Shown: positions 1 through 11,806, counted from the first letter of the stretch. The stretch: DNA of 57,552 bases from Hydrogenophaga sp. (GCF_019264445.1 NZ_JAHVAB010000055.1:1-57552), one strand, 5' to 3'. Program-made: numbers and translations. The notes: generated from the sequence alone by a model not told the origin.

Positions 1-1
1 C

Positions 2-1155
2 CGTCGCGCGCTCCTTCACCGTCGCCGACTTCGACTTCCACCTCCCCCCGAGCTGATCGCCCAGCACCCCGCGCCCGAGCGCAGCGCTTCGCGCCTGCTT
101 GATGGCACCGGCCCCGCGCCGGCCGACCGCGTGTTCCGCGAACTGCCCACCTTGCTGCGCGACGGCGACCTGCTGGTGTTCAACGACACGCAGGTGGTCA
201 AGGCCCGCCTCTTCGGCAGAAAAGCGCCCCCCCTGCAGCCGCATTCGCGGCCGCTCCCCCAGGGGACTGGGGAAGGCTTGGGGCGGCCCGGCGCCTCCCC
301 GGCCAGCGGCGGCAAGCTGGAGATGCTGATCGAGCGCGTGCTGCTGCCGCAGGAAGCCAGCGACGGCACCGCGCACGAAGTGGTGGCACACCTGCGCGTG
401 AGCAAAAAGCCGCAGCCCGGCGGCCGGCTGCACATGGCCGGCGGCGTGACGGGCGGCGGCTTTGACGCCGTGTTCCTGGGCCGCTGGCCCGACGAACAAG
501 GCCAGCTGTTTCGCTTCCGCCTGCACGGCCCGGCCGGCGAAACGCCCTACGAGCTGATGGCGCGCCACGGCCATGTGCCGCTGCCGCCCTACATCACCCA
601 CGCCGACGAAGCCGACGACGAACGCCGCTACCAGACCGTGTTTGCGCGCGTACCCGGCGCCGTGGCCGCCCCCACCGCCGCACTGCATTTCGACGAGGCC
701 GTGCTGGCCGCGCTCGAAGCACGCGGTGTGCGGCGCGCCAGCGTCACGCTGCATGTGGGCGCGGGCACCTTTGCGCCCATGAAGGCCGGGCGCATTGAAG
801 ACCACGTGATGCACCACGAGCGCTACGCGATCCCGCCCGAGACGCTGCAGGCCATCGCCGACTGCCGCGCTCGCGGCGGCCGCGTGGTGGCGGTGGGCAC
901 CACCACCGTGCGCACGCTGGAGAGCTGGGCCCGCAGCGGCGACACGCAGGGCGACACCAACATCTTCATCACGCCGGGCTTCGACTTCCGCGTGGTCGAC
1001 CTCATGGTCACCAACTTCCACCTGCCGCAGTCCACGCTGATGATGCTGGTGAGTGCCTTTGCCGGCTACGAACACATCCGCGCGCTGTACGACCACGCCA
1101 TCGCACAGCGCTACCGCTTCTTCAGCTACGGCGACTCGATGTTGCTGCAACGCGC

Positions 1156-1159
<4 letters not shown>
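2..1159 (+). CDS. queA: S-adenosylmethionine:tRNA ribosyltransferase-isomerase, 5'-partial and apparently frameshifted
   Basis: QueA transfers the ribosyl part of SAM to preQ1-tRNA, making epoxyqueuosine in the wobble base of tRNAs with GUN anticodons. The frame from about base 50 encodes the family signatures [30 protein letters not shown]-like [54 protein letters not shown] and [10 protein letters not shown], through a normal C-terminus. The expected N-terminus ([12 protein letters not shown]) is present but in the next frame, ending in a C6 run at 44-49, so one base appears to be missing there; the start codon lies before the window. Starting instead at the GTG at 131 would drop the conserved N-terminal strand. 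Residues 33-58 counted from that GTG are an insertion not found in E. coli QueA. The last bases overlap the next gene (ATGA), so the two are probably co-transcribed, with tgt further downstream. Product certain; whether the gene is intact is open. Confidence 0.93.
44..49 (+). other. C6 homopolymer at the apparent queA frameshift
   Basis: Upstream of this run the third frame reads [12 protein letters not shown] and then meets a TGA; downstream the second frame continues with [17 protein letters not shown]. Adding one base in the run joins the two into a normal QueA start. Either a genuine deletion or a homopolymer read error would look like this. Confidence 0.7.
227..304 (+). repeat. In-frame 26-codon GC-rich repeat-like insertion inside queA
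   Basis: This 78-base stretch sits between the codons for GRKA and SGGK, which are contiguous in E. coli QueA. It keeps the frame, has no stop, encodes a Pro/Gly-rich low-complexity segment, and contains an imperfect palindrome around CCCCCAGGGGACTGGGG followed by GGGGCGGCCCGGCG. It resembles in style the short GC-rich repeats found elsewhere in this window (for example 23788-23885 and 36967-37132), although it is not a copy of them. The insertion boundaries are inferred from remembered family alignment. Confidence 0.6.
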
Positions 1160-4474
<3,315 letters not shown>

Positions 4475-4575
4475 GGGTGAAAGCGGGAGGGCAAAGAGCT
4501 ACCCGGTGATTACCAGGCAGATCGTAGAGCCGCCGCTGCGAGGCCGGGTTCCCGCGCTGTTGACGAAAGTCGCGG

Positions 4576-5376
4576 TCAGAGTGCGTGCGAACGGGGCGAA
4601 GCGGCCAGGCCGCCGCGCGACAACCACTCGAACACCGAATCCACCGTCACGGTCTCGATGCGGGCGGAAAACCGCTTGTCGTTCGGGTGGTCGTCAAAGG
4701 CGACATTGGCCGTACCGGCGCGCGCACCCAGTCGCGTGAGCGCACCGAGGCGCAGCACCGTGGGCTGGTAGCCCTTGAAGCGCAACCAGGCTTGGGCCTG
4801 CTCGCGCGTGGTCACCGCGGGCTCGGCGGCCATGGCCAGCGTTTCGATGGCCCACTGGTTGGACTGCTGGTAGCGCTGGCTCCAGGGATAGCTCACCAGG
4901 TTGTAAGCGCGCTCGTGCAACAGCACCGAGCGGCGCGGATCGTTCAGCAGCGCAAGCAAGGGGGCCTGCAGTGTGGGCGCGGGCACAGCCCAGGCCGCCT
5001 CCTGGCGCCAGAGGTCGTCCAGAAAAAACTCGCCCAGGCCTTGGCGGTACAAATCACCGGTGGCGGTGCCGCACTGGTTGAGCTTGTGCAGCACGCGCCA
5101 GGGCCCCTCGTCGGTCTTGTAGGCCCAGCCCAGGTGCGAGTAGCGCAGCTGGTATTTGCTGAGGTCCTGACCAGCCCTCGCGAGCACCACCACCCGCGCC
5201 CCGCTGCGCGCATGCTCGGCGTCGAGCGCCTGCGCGGTGCGCTGCGCCAGCGCCATGCCTTGCTCGACGGTGTGCAAGGTAAGCGGCTTCTGTTCGCAGG
5301 AGCGGCCGGCGTGGACCGCGCCAGCAAACCCCAAAGCAAGGGTCAGGCTACAGACCAGGCGGGCAACGGCGCTCAT
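4576..5376 (-). CDS. DUF2145 family exported protein
   Basis: A 266-residue protein with a clear Sec signal peptide (ending AGAVHA, followed by GRSC). The body matches the DUF2145 pattern as I remember it: a VVVLARAGQDLSKYQLRYSH segment, GPWRVLHKLNQC, LGEFFLDDL and a SNQWAIETLAMA stretch. Function is unknown. I moved the start to the ATG at 5376, which overlaps the stop of the upstream gene (ATGA), because everything further upstream in this frame is antisense to its neighbours and lacks a signal sequence. The tight coupling suggests the two proteins work together in the periplasm. Family assignment moderately sure; no catalytic residues can be named. Confidence 0.8.
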   Translation of the reverse strand: MSAVARLVCSLTLALGFAGAVHAGRSCEQKPLTLHTVEQGMALAQRTAQALDAEHARSGARVVVLARAGQDLSKYQLRYSHLGWAYKTDEGPWRVLHKLNQCGTATGDLYRQGLGEFFLDDLWRQEAAWAVPAPTLQAPLLALLNDPRRSVLLHERAYNLVSYPWSQRYQQSNQWAIETLAMAAEPAVTTREQAQAWLRFKGYQPTVLRLGALTRLGARAGTANVAFDDHPNDKRFSARIETVTVDSVFEWLSRGGLAASPRSHAL

Positions 5377-5822
5377 CGCGTCACCCGCTCGTTGTGCAAC
5401 AGCGCGCGACCCAGTTCGTTGGGGATGAAGGCCAGCACCTCGCCCGCCGTCGACAGCAGCACCCCTGTGCCGATCACGCTCAAGGCCACCACCGTGCCCA
5501 CACCAATGACCACGCCCGACGCGGCCTTGCCGACCACCTCCACACTGGCCTGGGCGCCATCGGACGCACGCTCCAGCACGTACACCGTGCCCCGAGCGGT
5601 GCTCTGTACGGCTTTGACCGTCAGCACCGCTCCGGCGGTGGACAGTGCCACCGGCAGCACACTGACCGCGGCTGCACCGGCTGAAGCGGTGCCGACCACA
5701 GAGGCCATCGGCAGGAGGGACAACGCGGCAGAGGCCTCGCTCTGCGCATGCACGGGGGTGCTGGCCATCGACAACGCCAGACAGAGGCTGGCCAACACGG
5801 ATTTCACATTGAACGACTTCAT
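5373..5822 (-). CDS. Small exported/membrane protein coupled to the DUF2145 gene
   Basis: A 149-residue protein that I do not recognise by function. It starts with a Sec signal peptide (MKSFNVKSVLASLCLALS to PVHAQ) and then consists largely of small hydrophobic residues: Ala/Val/Gly-rich stretches near 35-65 and 90-130 could be two membrane segments or glycine-zipper helices. The start ATG at 5822 was chosen because it gives the signal peptide. It overlaps the DUF2145 gene by four bases and lies 41 bases after the YiaAB-like gene, so the three probably form one minus-strand operon. A role in the envelope is inferred only from location and composition. Confidence 0.75.
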   Translation of the reverse strand: MKSFNVKSVLASLCLALSMASTPVHAQSEASAALSLLPMASVVGTASAGAAAVSVLPVALSTAGAVLTVKAVQSTARGTVYVLERASDGAQASVEVVGKAASGVVIGVGTVVALSVIGTGVLLSTAGEVLAFIPNELGRALLHNERVTR

Positions 5823-5863
5823 GAATGACTCCAGATGAATGGACGGTGGAGGAAGGGCGCCGC

Positions 5864-6367
5864 TCATTCGGCGTGAGCGACCGCGCGCTCCTGCAGGGCT
5901 TGCTGGCGCCCCAGCAACTCGCCGCGCACTTGCGCTTCGCTGAGGTCCGCCTCATGGCGATCGCGCAGCGTCTTGGCCAGCGTGAACGCAGAGGTGACGA
6001 GGTAGAGCCAGCTCACGCCGAGGTAGGCGCGGTAGGTGTCGTTGATGTCCATGCGCAGCAGGCCCCAGCCGGTCAGGCCCATGGCCACGGCAAAGCCACC
6101 CCACACGACGAAGCGCCACATCGGCGTTTCGCCCTCACCGGCATGGGCGGCCTTCTGGGCGTCGCGCACCGCCTTGGACAACACGAACACGGTCGACAGA
6201 CAGAACACATAGCCCATCACCATGAACGCGCGGTCCAGCGCCTGACCGGGCAGGTACGCCAGGCCCGTAGCGCACAGAAACACAGCCACGCCAAACGAGA
6301 CCCAGACCTGGAGCTGCCAGGCACGGGTGTCGCGCATCACGATGAGGGGGGAACGGTTCGAGGCCAT
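5864..6367 (-). CDS. YiaA/YiaB-like inner-membrane protein
   Basis: A 167-residue integral membrane protein with four hydrophobic segments arranged as two similar hairpins (WQLQVWVSFGVAVFLCATGL then AFMVMGYVFCLSTVFVLSK; WRFVVWGGFAVAMGLTGWGL then LGVSWLYLVTSAFTLAKTL). Each hairpin ends in a conserved K-x-x-R-D motif (SKAVRD, AKTLRD), the duplicated two-helix pattern of the YiaAB family. Function unknown. Start at 6367 is preceded by AAGGG at suitable spacing; the longer frame to 6421 adds a non-conserved tail. It leads the three-gene operon running to 4576. Confidence 0.82.
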   Translation of the reverse strand: MASNRSPLIVMRDTRAWQLQVWVSFGVAVFLCATGLAYLPGQALDRAFMVMGYVFCLSTVFVLSKAVRDAQKAAHAGEGETPMWRFVVWGGFAVAMGLTGWGLLRMDINDTYRAYLGVSWLYLVTSAFTLAKTLRDRHEADLSEAQVRGELLGRQQALQERAVAHAE

Positions 6368-6511
6368 GTAAAAACCCTTGGGGTTGTTGAGGAGCCGCGA
6401 TGGTGCCGAGGGCCCACTCAAAAAGGCCCGAAAAACTCAACCCGTATCAAGGAGCGCGCAAGAAGGTATCGATTTGAGATACCGGAGGGCCGGGCCACAC
6501 CCGGCCCAGGC

Positions 6512-8467
6512 TCAGTGCAGAAGTTGCCCGACGCGTGCGTGCAGGGTGTCAAGCGTGGCAGCAGCAGGCTGCATCGGCGCGCCCACGTTGAGTCCGACGC
6601 GGTTGAACAGGCCGCGGCGGAATGGCCGCACCATGGCGGTCTTCTCACCGTTGCGCACCTCCACACGACTGAAGAACGAGCCCCAGAGGTTGGTGAGCGC
6701 CATCGGGATCACCGACACGACAAGGCCGTCGGCCTCGGCCCGCTCGAGGATCTTTATCACCCCACCCTTGAACGGCTTGAGCTGGCCGTCGGCGGTGATG
6801 CCGCCTTCGGGGAAGATGGCCAACAGCTCGCCGTCGCGCAACACGGCGGCAGCGGCGTCGAACGCAGCGTCGTAGGCTGCCGGGTCTTCTTTTTGCGGTG
6901 CGATCGGGATGGCTTTGGCCAGCCTGAACAACCAGCCCAGCAACGGCACACGGAAGATGCGGTGATCCATCAGGAAGCGAATGGGGCGCGGGCTGGCGGC
7001 CATGAGCAGCACGGCATCGACAAAGCTCACGTGGTTGCACACGATCACAGCAGCCCCCTCGGTGGGAATGTGCACATCGCCCTGAACCCTGAAGCGGTAG
7101 ACACAGCGCGAGGCCACCCAGGCCACGAATCGAAGCAGGTACTCGGGCACCAGCAGGAAGATGTAGAACGCCACCACCGCGTTGGCCAGGCCCACCAGCA
7201 GGAACATCTGCGGGATGGTGAAGCCCGCCTTGAGCAGCGCACCGGCGATCAGGGCGCTGGCGATCATGAACAGCGCGTTGAGGATGTTGTTGGCCGCAAT
7301 GATGCGGGCGCGGTGCGTGGGCTGGCTGCGCATCTGGATCAGTGCGTACATGGGCACGCTGTACAGGCCGGCAAAAAGGCTCAGCAGCATCAGGTCCACC
7401 AGCACGCGCCAGTGGCCCGGCACCGCCATGAATTGCGACACGCCCTGGCTGGCCACAGGAGGCAGGCCGCGCGAGGCAAAGTACAGGTCGATGGAGAACA
7501 CGCTCATGCCGAAGGCACCCAGCGGTACCAGGCCGATCTCCACGTGCCGGCGCGAGAGCACCTCGCACAAGAGCGAACCCGTGCCAATACCGACAGAGAA
7601 CACAATCAGCAGCAGCGAAGCCACCTGCTCATTGCCGTGCAGCACCTCTTTGGCGAAGCTGGGAAACTGGCTGAGAAACACCGCACCAAAGAACCACATC
7701 CAGCTGATGCCGAGCACCGAGCGAAACACCACGGTGTTGCCATGCGCCAGCTTGAGGTTGCGCCAGGTCTCGGTGAAGGGGTTCCAGTTGATCTTCAGCC
7801 CTGGGTCGGTGGCCGGCGTGTCGGGCACGTAGTGCGCCGTGACGCGGCCGAGCACCGCCAGCGCCACGCAGCTGAAGCCGACGTGGTGCGCGCCAATCTC
7901 CGGCACCGCGATGATCAGTCCGCCCGCGAGGTTGCCCAGCAAGATGGCCACGAAGGTACCCATCTCGACCATGCCATTGCCGCCCGTGAGCTCTCGCTCG
8001 CCCAGGTGGTGTGGCAGGTAGGCGAACTTCACCGGACCGAACAGCGTGGAATGCAGCCCCATGAGAAAGGTGCTGACCAGCAGCAGCGGAATGTTCGTGC
8101 TGAAGAACGCCCAGGCGGCCAGCGCCATGATGAGCACCTCCAGCCGCTTCACGAACACGATCAGCGTCTTCTTGTCGTACTTGTCGGCCAGCTGCCCGCT
8201 GGTGGCGGAAAACAGCAGAAAAGGCAGGATGAACAGCGCACCAATGACGAGTCCGGCCAGCGCTGGCGGCAACCAGGCCACTTGCAGTTGGTACGTCACC
8301 AGCACGGTGAACGCGAATTTGAAAAGGTTGTCGTTTGCCGCGCCCAGGAACTGGGTCCAGAAAAATGGGGCGAAGCGGCGCTGGCCCAGCAGCGCAAACT
8401 GCCCGCCCTCGTGGCTGGGCGTGGGCGGGGCGTGGGCCACAGCGGGTGTAGCGGCGGTGCTGCTCAT
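6512..8467 (-). CDS. LplT-like MFS transporter fused to a PlsC-type acyltransferase
   Basis: A 651-residue two-domain protein. Residues about 25-430 form a 12-helix MFS carrier of the lysophospholipid-flippase (LplT) type, beginning QFLGAANDNLFKFAF. Residues about 450-640 are a glycerolipid acyltransferase with the catalytic NHVSFVD box (His479, Asp484) and FPEGGIT (about 552), which resembles the FPEGRIT of E. coli Aas more than the FPEGTR of PlsC. In E. coli LplT flips lysophospholipid and the separate Aas re-acylates it; here both steps are in one chain, but Aas's acyl-ACP synthetase domain is missing. Start at 8467 follows CAGGAGGAGA at good spacing. It lies 26 bases after the ceramidase-like gene, so the two are probably co-transcribed. 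Expected in the inner membrane. Confidence 0.9.
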   Translation of the reverse strand: MSSTAATPAVAHAPPTPSHEGGQFALLGQRRFAPFFWTQFLGAANDNLFKFAFTVLVTYQLQVAWLPPALAGLVIGALFILPFLLFSATSGQLADKYDKKTLIVFVKRLEVLIMALAAWAFFSTNIPLLLVSTFLMGLHSTLFGPVKFAYLPHHLGERELTGGNGMVEMGTFVAILLGNLAGGLIIAVPEIGAHHVGFSCVALAVLGRVTAHYVPDTPATDPGLKINWNPFTETWRNLKLAHGNTVVFRSVLGISWMWFFGAVFLSQFPSFAKEVLHGNEQVASLLLIVFSVGIGTGSLLCEVLSRRHVEIGLVPLGAFGMSVFSIDLYFASRGLPPVASQGVSQFMAVPGHWRVLVDLMLLSLFAGLYSVPMYALIQMRSQPTHRARIIAANNILNALFMIASALIAGALLKAGFTIPQMFLLVGLANAVVAFYIFLLVPEYLLRFVAWVASRCVYRFRVQGDVHIPTEGAAVIVCNHVSFVDAVLLMAASPRPIRFLMDHRIFRVPLLGWLFRLAKAIPIAPQKEDPAAYDAAFDAAAAVLRDGELLAIFPEGGITADGQLKPFKGGVIKILERAEADGLVVSVIPMALTNLWGSFFSRVEVRNGEKTAMVRPFRRGLFNRVGLNVGAPMQPAAATLDTLHARVGQLLH

Positions 8468-8493
8468 GCGGGTCTCCTCCTGTTGCGTTGTAT

Positions 8494-9303
8494 TCATGAG
8501 GCGGCGAGCGCGGTGGCGCGGTCCGCCGCTCGCGGATTCTGCCGCAAGGCCCGCCATACCGGCCAAGCCGCCAGCGCCGCCACCAAGTGCTTGAGACTGT
8601 GGCCCGAGACCGTGCCACTGGTGAGGTGGAACACGGCCTCGTCGCCCAGCTCGAAGAGCTTGGCCAGCGCGTAGATCCCGACGAGTGCGCCCAGGTGCAC
8701 GCCCAGCGCATCCGGACGCGGTGCGCGCCACGCCATGGCCACGATGAGCGCCATGCCACCGAACTGCACGATCACCCAAGGGAGCACGTTGTCGTGCGTC
8801 AGGGGCAACCATGCCGAGATTGAGGCCATCACCAGCGCGAGGCCCAGCGCAATGGCTGCGGTGCGCGGGCCGCCACGCTCGGCCACCGTCAGTGCGATGG
8901 CACCAGCAAACGTGATGGCCATGCCCATCCGGTCCAGCGCCAGACCAAACGGATCAGGTGCCCAGTGGTACCAGGCGGAGCCGACCGACGTGACCAGCAA
9001 GCCAGCAAAGAAAACCTGCAGGGGACGTCGCGTGTGGGCTCCGAGCCAGACACGACGCAAGGCCCAACTGCCGCACAAGCCGACGATGGTCAGGGGCAGA
9101 TTGCTCAGCACGTCCATCGCATTGGGAATACCCCACAGCGTGCGAGCGTCCGCAAACGGATGGCCATGCGCATACAGGTGGGCATGACCATGGACGTTCA
9201 CATCGGCACCCGCCGCAGACAAGAGAGCAGGACCGAACAGGCAGGCGATCAGCCAGACGGTGATGAGCGCCAGCGCAAGGCGAAAAGCGTTGTTGGACAA
9301 CAT
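8494..9303 (-). CDS. Alkaline-ceramidase-like (CREST family) membrane hydrolase
   Basis: A 269-residue protein with about seven membrane helices and the metal-binding pattern of alkaline ceramidases and related CREST hydrolases: Ser near 106-109 and His113 in TSVGSAWYHW, Asp124 in LALDRMGM, and the HxxxH pair His235/His239 in SGHSLKHL. A His-rich loop near residue 38-48 (HGHAHLYAHGH) may also bind metal. Members cut amide-linked lipids, but bacterial substrates are mostly unknown; most bacteria have no ceramide, so an ornithine lipid or N-acyl lipid is equally possible. The ATG at 9303 has CGGAG eight bases before it; a GTG nine bases upstream is less likely. The lipid acyltransferase gene follows directly. 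Confidence 0.8.
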   Translation of the reverse strand: MLSNNAFRLALALITVWLIACLFGPALLSAAGADVNVHGHAHLYAHGHPFADARTLWGIPNAMDVLSNLPLTIVGLCGSWALRRVWLGAHTRRPLQVFFAGLLVTSVGSAWYHWAPDPFGLALDRMGMAITFAGAIALTVAERGGPRTAAIALGLALVMASISAWLPLTHDNVLPWVIVQFGGMALIVAMAWRAPRPDALGVHLGALVGIYALAKLFELGDEAVFHLTSGTVSGHSLKHLVAALAAWPVWRALRQNPRAADRATALAAS

Positions 9304-9428
9304 GTCAAACACTCCGAACGTTGAGGTGCGCCGCAGTGTCTGGCCCGGGACCGGCGCAGGGCACAGCCTTCCGATACAGTCGCGCCAATCCGCACTTCAA
9401 GTACCGCGTCCCGGTACCGGACACCCGC

Positions 9429-10160
9429 ATGAGCACCACCGCCGACCTCGTCACCGCCTTGAAGAAGGAACTCAAGGCAGCCCAGATGACCTACGCCGAT
9501 CTGGCCCAGGCGATCGGCATGGCCGAGTCCAGCGTCAAGCGCATGCTGGCCGCTGGCGACATGTCCCTCTCGCGGGTGGACGAAATCTGCCGCGCGCTCA
9601 AGCTTGATTTCGCCGACCTCTCGCGCCGGGTGGCCGACGCCCAGCCGTTGCTCCGCGAAATGACACAGGAGCAGGAGCGTGCGGTGGTGGCCGACAAAAA
9701 ACTGCTGCTGGTCGCCATTTGCGTGCTCAGCCAGTGGACGCTGGAGCAAATGACTGCGCAGTACCGCCTGACCGATGCCGAATGCGTGAAGTACCTCGCG
9801 CAACTTGACCGCATCGGCATCATCGACCTGCGCCCGCTCAACCGCTACCGGCTCAAGCTGGCCAAAACCTTCCGCTGGCGCCCACACGGCCCGGTGATGA
9901 ACTACTTTCGTGAGCACGCTTTGCTGGACTACTTTGCGGGCGGCTTTGATGGTCCTGGCGAAGGCGTGATGCTGGTACACGGCTCGGTGAGCCGCACGCT
10001 CGCGCCGGCCTTCCTCGAACGACTGCAGCGCGTGGCCCAAGACTTTGCCCAACAGCATCAGACCGATCAGAAGCTCAGCGACAAGGACCGTGAGGGCTAC
10101 ACCCTGGTGCTGGCCATGCGCAGCTGGGAATTCGAGGCCTTCACGCAGCTGAGGCGCTGA
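9429..10160 (+). CDS. Helix-turn-helix (XRE/Cro-type) transcriptional regulator
   Basis: A 243-residue protein. Residues 8-62 form an XRE-like helix-turn-helix (MTYADLAQAIGMAESSVKRM, then LSRVDEICRALKLDFADLSR). The remaining 180 residues are a largely helical, unrecognised effector domain with a LTDAECVKYLAQLDRIGIIDL segment that looks like a second winged helix and a GEGVMLVHGSVSRTLAPAFL segment. It is read divergently from the ceramidase-like gene across a 125-base gap and ends 6 bases before the MFS gene, so it may control either. Start chosen at the ATG giving a compact HTH at the N-terminus; the upstream in-frame sequence is the intergenic promoter region. Confidence 0.8.
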   Translation: MSTTADLVTALKKELKAAQMTYADLAQAIGMAESSVKRMLAAGDMSLSRVDEICRALKLDFADLSRRVADAQPLLREMTQEQERAVVADKKLLLVAICVLSQWTLEQMTAQYRLTDAECVKYLAQLDRIGIIDLRPLNRYRLKLAKTFRWRPHGPVMNYFREHALLDYFAGGFDGPGEGVMLVHGSVSRTLAPAFLERLQRVAQDFAQQHQTDQKLSDKDREGYTLVLAMRSWEFEAFTQLRR

Positions 10161-10166
10161 CCCCGC

Positions 10167-11357
10167 ATGACACACCCACCGGGCGTTCCCCGCCACGTCC
10201 TGCCGCTGCTGGTGCTTGCCCAGTTCATGGGCACGTCCCCGTGGTTCGCGGTCAATGCGGTCATGCCCGACCTGCAGCGCGAGCTGGGATGGCCCACCAG
10301 CGCGGTGGGCACGCTCACCTCGGCGCTGCAGTTCGGCTTCATCCTGGGCACGCTGGTGTTTGCGCTGCTGGCCATTGCCGACCGCTTCGCGCCGCGCCGG
10401 GTGTTTCTGGTGTGTGCGCTGGCGGGGGCGGCCTGCACGGTGGGCGCGTGGTGGATGGTGCGCGACTTCACGGCTTTGCTGGGGTGGCGGTTTGCCACGG
10501 GATTCTTCCTCGCGGGCATCTACCCCGTGGGCATGAAGATCGCCGCGCAGTGGTACACGCGCGGCCTGGGTGCGGCGCTCGGTCTGCTGATTGGTGCGCT
10601 GGTGCTGGGTTCGGCCAGTGCGCACGCGCTGCGCGCCCTCAGTGGCGCCCTGCCCTGGCCCACGTTGATGCTGGGCGTGGCGGCGCTGGCCGCCGCCGGA
10701 GGTGTGTTGCTGTTCTTCGGCACCGGGGACCCGCCGGACGCACAGGCGCGCGTGACCACGCTGCAATGGCGCGCACTGGCCACGCTGTGGACCGATGCCC
10801 GCGTGCGCAGCTCGGTGCTGGGCTACTTCGGCCACATGTGGGAGCTCTACACCATGTGGGTGCTGGTGCCGCTGGTGCTGGCCACGCGGCTGCAGGGCAC
10901 TGCCCTGTCCTGGGCGGCGTTTTTCGTGCTTGGTGCCGGGGTGATCGGTTGCGCGGGTGGCGGGTGGTGGGCACAGCGCTGGGGCAGTGCGCGGGTGGCG
11001 GGCACTCAGCTGGCGATCAGCGGGCTGTGCTGCCTGGCCGCGCCCTGGGCCATCGGTGCGCCGGCGGGGCTGTTCTTTTTGTGGCTGGTGCTCTGGGGCA
11101 TCACCGTCTCGGGCGACTCGCCCCAGTTCTCCACCCTGACGGCGCGCAACGCGCCGCCGCAGGCCGTGGGCAGCGTGCTGACACTGACCAACAGCATCGG
11201 CTTTGCGATCTCGATCGTGAGCATCCTGCTGTTTGTGTCGCTGGCAGAGCGCGTGCCCTTGGGGCAGCTTCTGCCCTGGCTGGCCCTGGGCCCTGCGCTG
11301 GGCTTGTGGGCGCTGCGGCCCCTGTGGAAGGAAGAGAGCGGCGCGCGGCGCGCCTGA
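10167..11357 (+). CDS. MFS transporter
   Basis: A 396-residue, 12-helix major facilitator protein. It begins with the LAQFMGTSPWFAVNAVMPDL segment found in a group of poorly characterised MFS carriers, has the loop 2-3 motif region AIADRFAPRRVF (degenerate motif A) and ends with WKEESGARRA in the cytoplasm. No substrate-specific signature is visible. It follows the HTH regulator after six bases, implying co-transcription, and is followed by a convergent gene four bases away. Confidence 0.88.
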   Translation: MTHPPGVPRHVLPLLVLAQFMGTSPWFAVNAVMPDLQRELGWPTSAVGTLTSALQFGFILGTLVFALLAIADRFAPRRVFLVCALAGAACTVGAWWMVRDFTALLGWRFATGFFLAGIYPVGMKIAAQWYTRGLGAALGLLIGALVLGSASAHALRALSGALPWPTLMLGVAALAAAGGVLLFFGTGDPPDAQARVTTLQWRALATLWTDARVRSSVLGYFGHMWELYTMWVLVPLVLATRLQGTALSWAAFFVLGAGVIGCAGGGWWAQRWGSARVAGTQLAISGLCCLAAPWAIGAPAGLFFLWLVLWGITVSGDSPQFSTLTARNAPPQAVGSVLTLTNSIGFAISIVSILLFVSLAERVPLGQLLPWLALGPALGLWALRPLWKEESGARRA

Positions 11358-11361
11358 AGGC

Positions 11362-11784
11362 TCAGCCTGCGCGCTGCTCGCGCAAGACGCTGGCGAAGCC
11401 CCTCACCGCGGAGCGCAGCGACACCAGCGACAGCGGCTCGGCCAGGCCCGCCGCGGCGTGCACCGGTGAATAGGGCGGGTCCTGGGCGTCGTCAAACACA
11501 TGCAGGCGCGCCTGCGGTGCGGCGCGCGAGAGGAAGCGTTCGAAAGCCGGCACCAGCAGGTTGTCCATGGACATGTCCAGGATCAGCAGGTGCATGGGCA
11601 AATAGGGCGCCTGGGCCATCGCGTCGAGGTACGAATCGACCATGTGGACGTGGCAGTCGGGCGCCTCCTGCGTCACGCAATCGCGCAACTGGTCGCGCCG
11701 ATGGGCGCTGGTGGCCAGCACCAGCACGAGCAGCCGGTCGTCTTGGGTTTGCAGGCGGTGTGGAATGTCTCCGAGGGAGCGCAT
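11362..11784 (-). CDS. Degenerate receiver-like protein
   Basis: A 140-residue protein with the layout of a response-regulator receiver but without the full phosphorylation site. The third strand LLILDMSMDN keeps an Asp (Asp70) where the phosphoacceptor would be, yet the first strand LLVLVLATSAHRR lacks the acidic pair and no conserved Lys is visible at the end (LHVFDDAQDPPYSP). It could be a pseudo-receiver that binds a partner without being phosphorylated, or a divergent unrelated Rossmann fold. It stands next to the stress and two-component genes that follow. The start ATG at 11784 has a GAGGG-like sequence on the other strand only, so the start is uncertain. Confidence 0.6.
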   Translation of the reverse strand: MRSLGDIPHRLQTQDDRLLVLVLATSAHRRDQLRDCVTQEAPDCHVHMVDSYLDAMAQAPYLPMHLLILDMSMDNLLVPAFERFLSRAAPQARLHVFDDAQDPPYSPVHAAAGLAEPLSLVSLRSAVRGFASVLREQRAG

Positions 11785-11806
11785 GGGCAGCGGGCGCAGC
11801 AGCCGG

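Noticed and set aside
44..49. Programmed frameshift in queA
   Set aside because: No stimulatory structure or internal Shine-Dalgarno is seen and queA is not known to use one; deletion or read error is simpler.
5825..8674. Very long plus-strand open frame (about 950 codons)
   Set aside because: Antisense to four well-supported minus-strand genes; His/Arg/Gln-rich composition typical of a GC-rich shadow frame, with no ribosome site.
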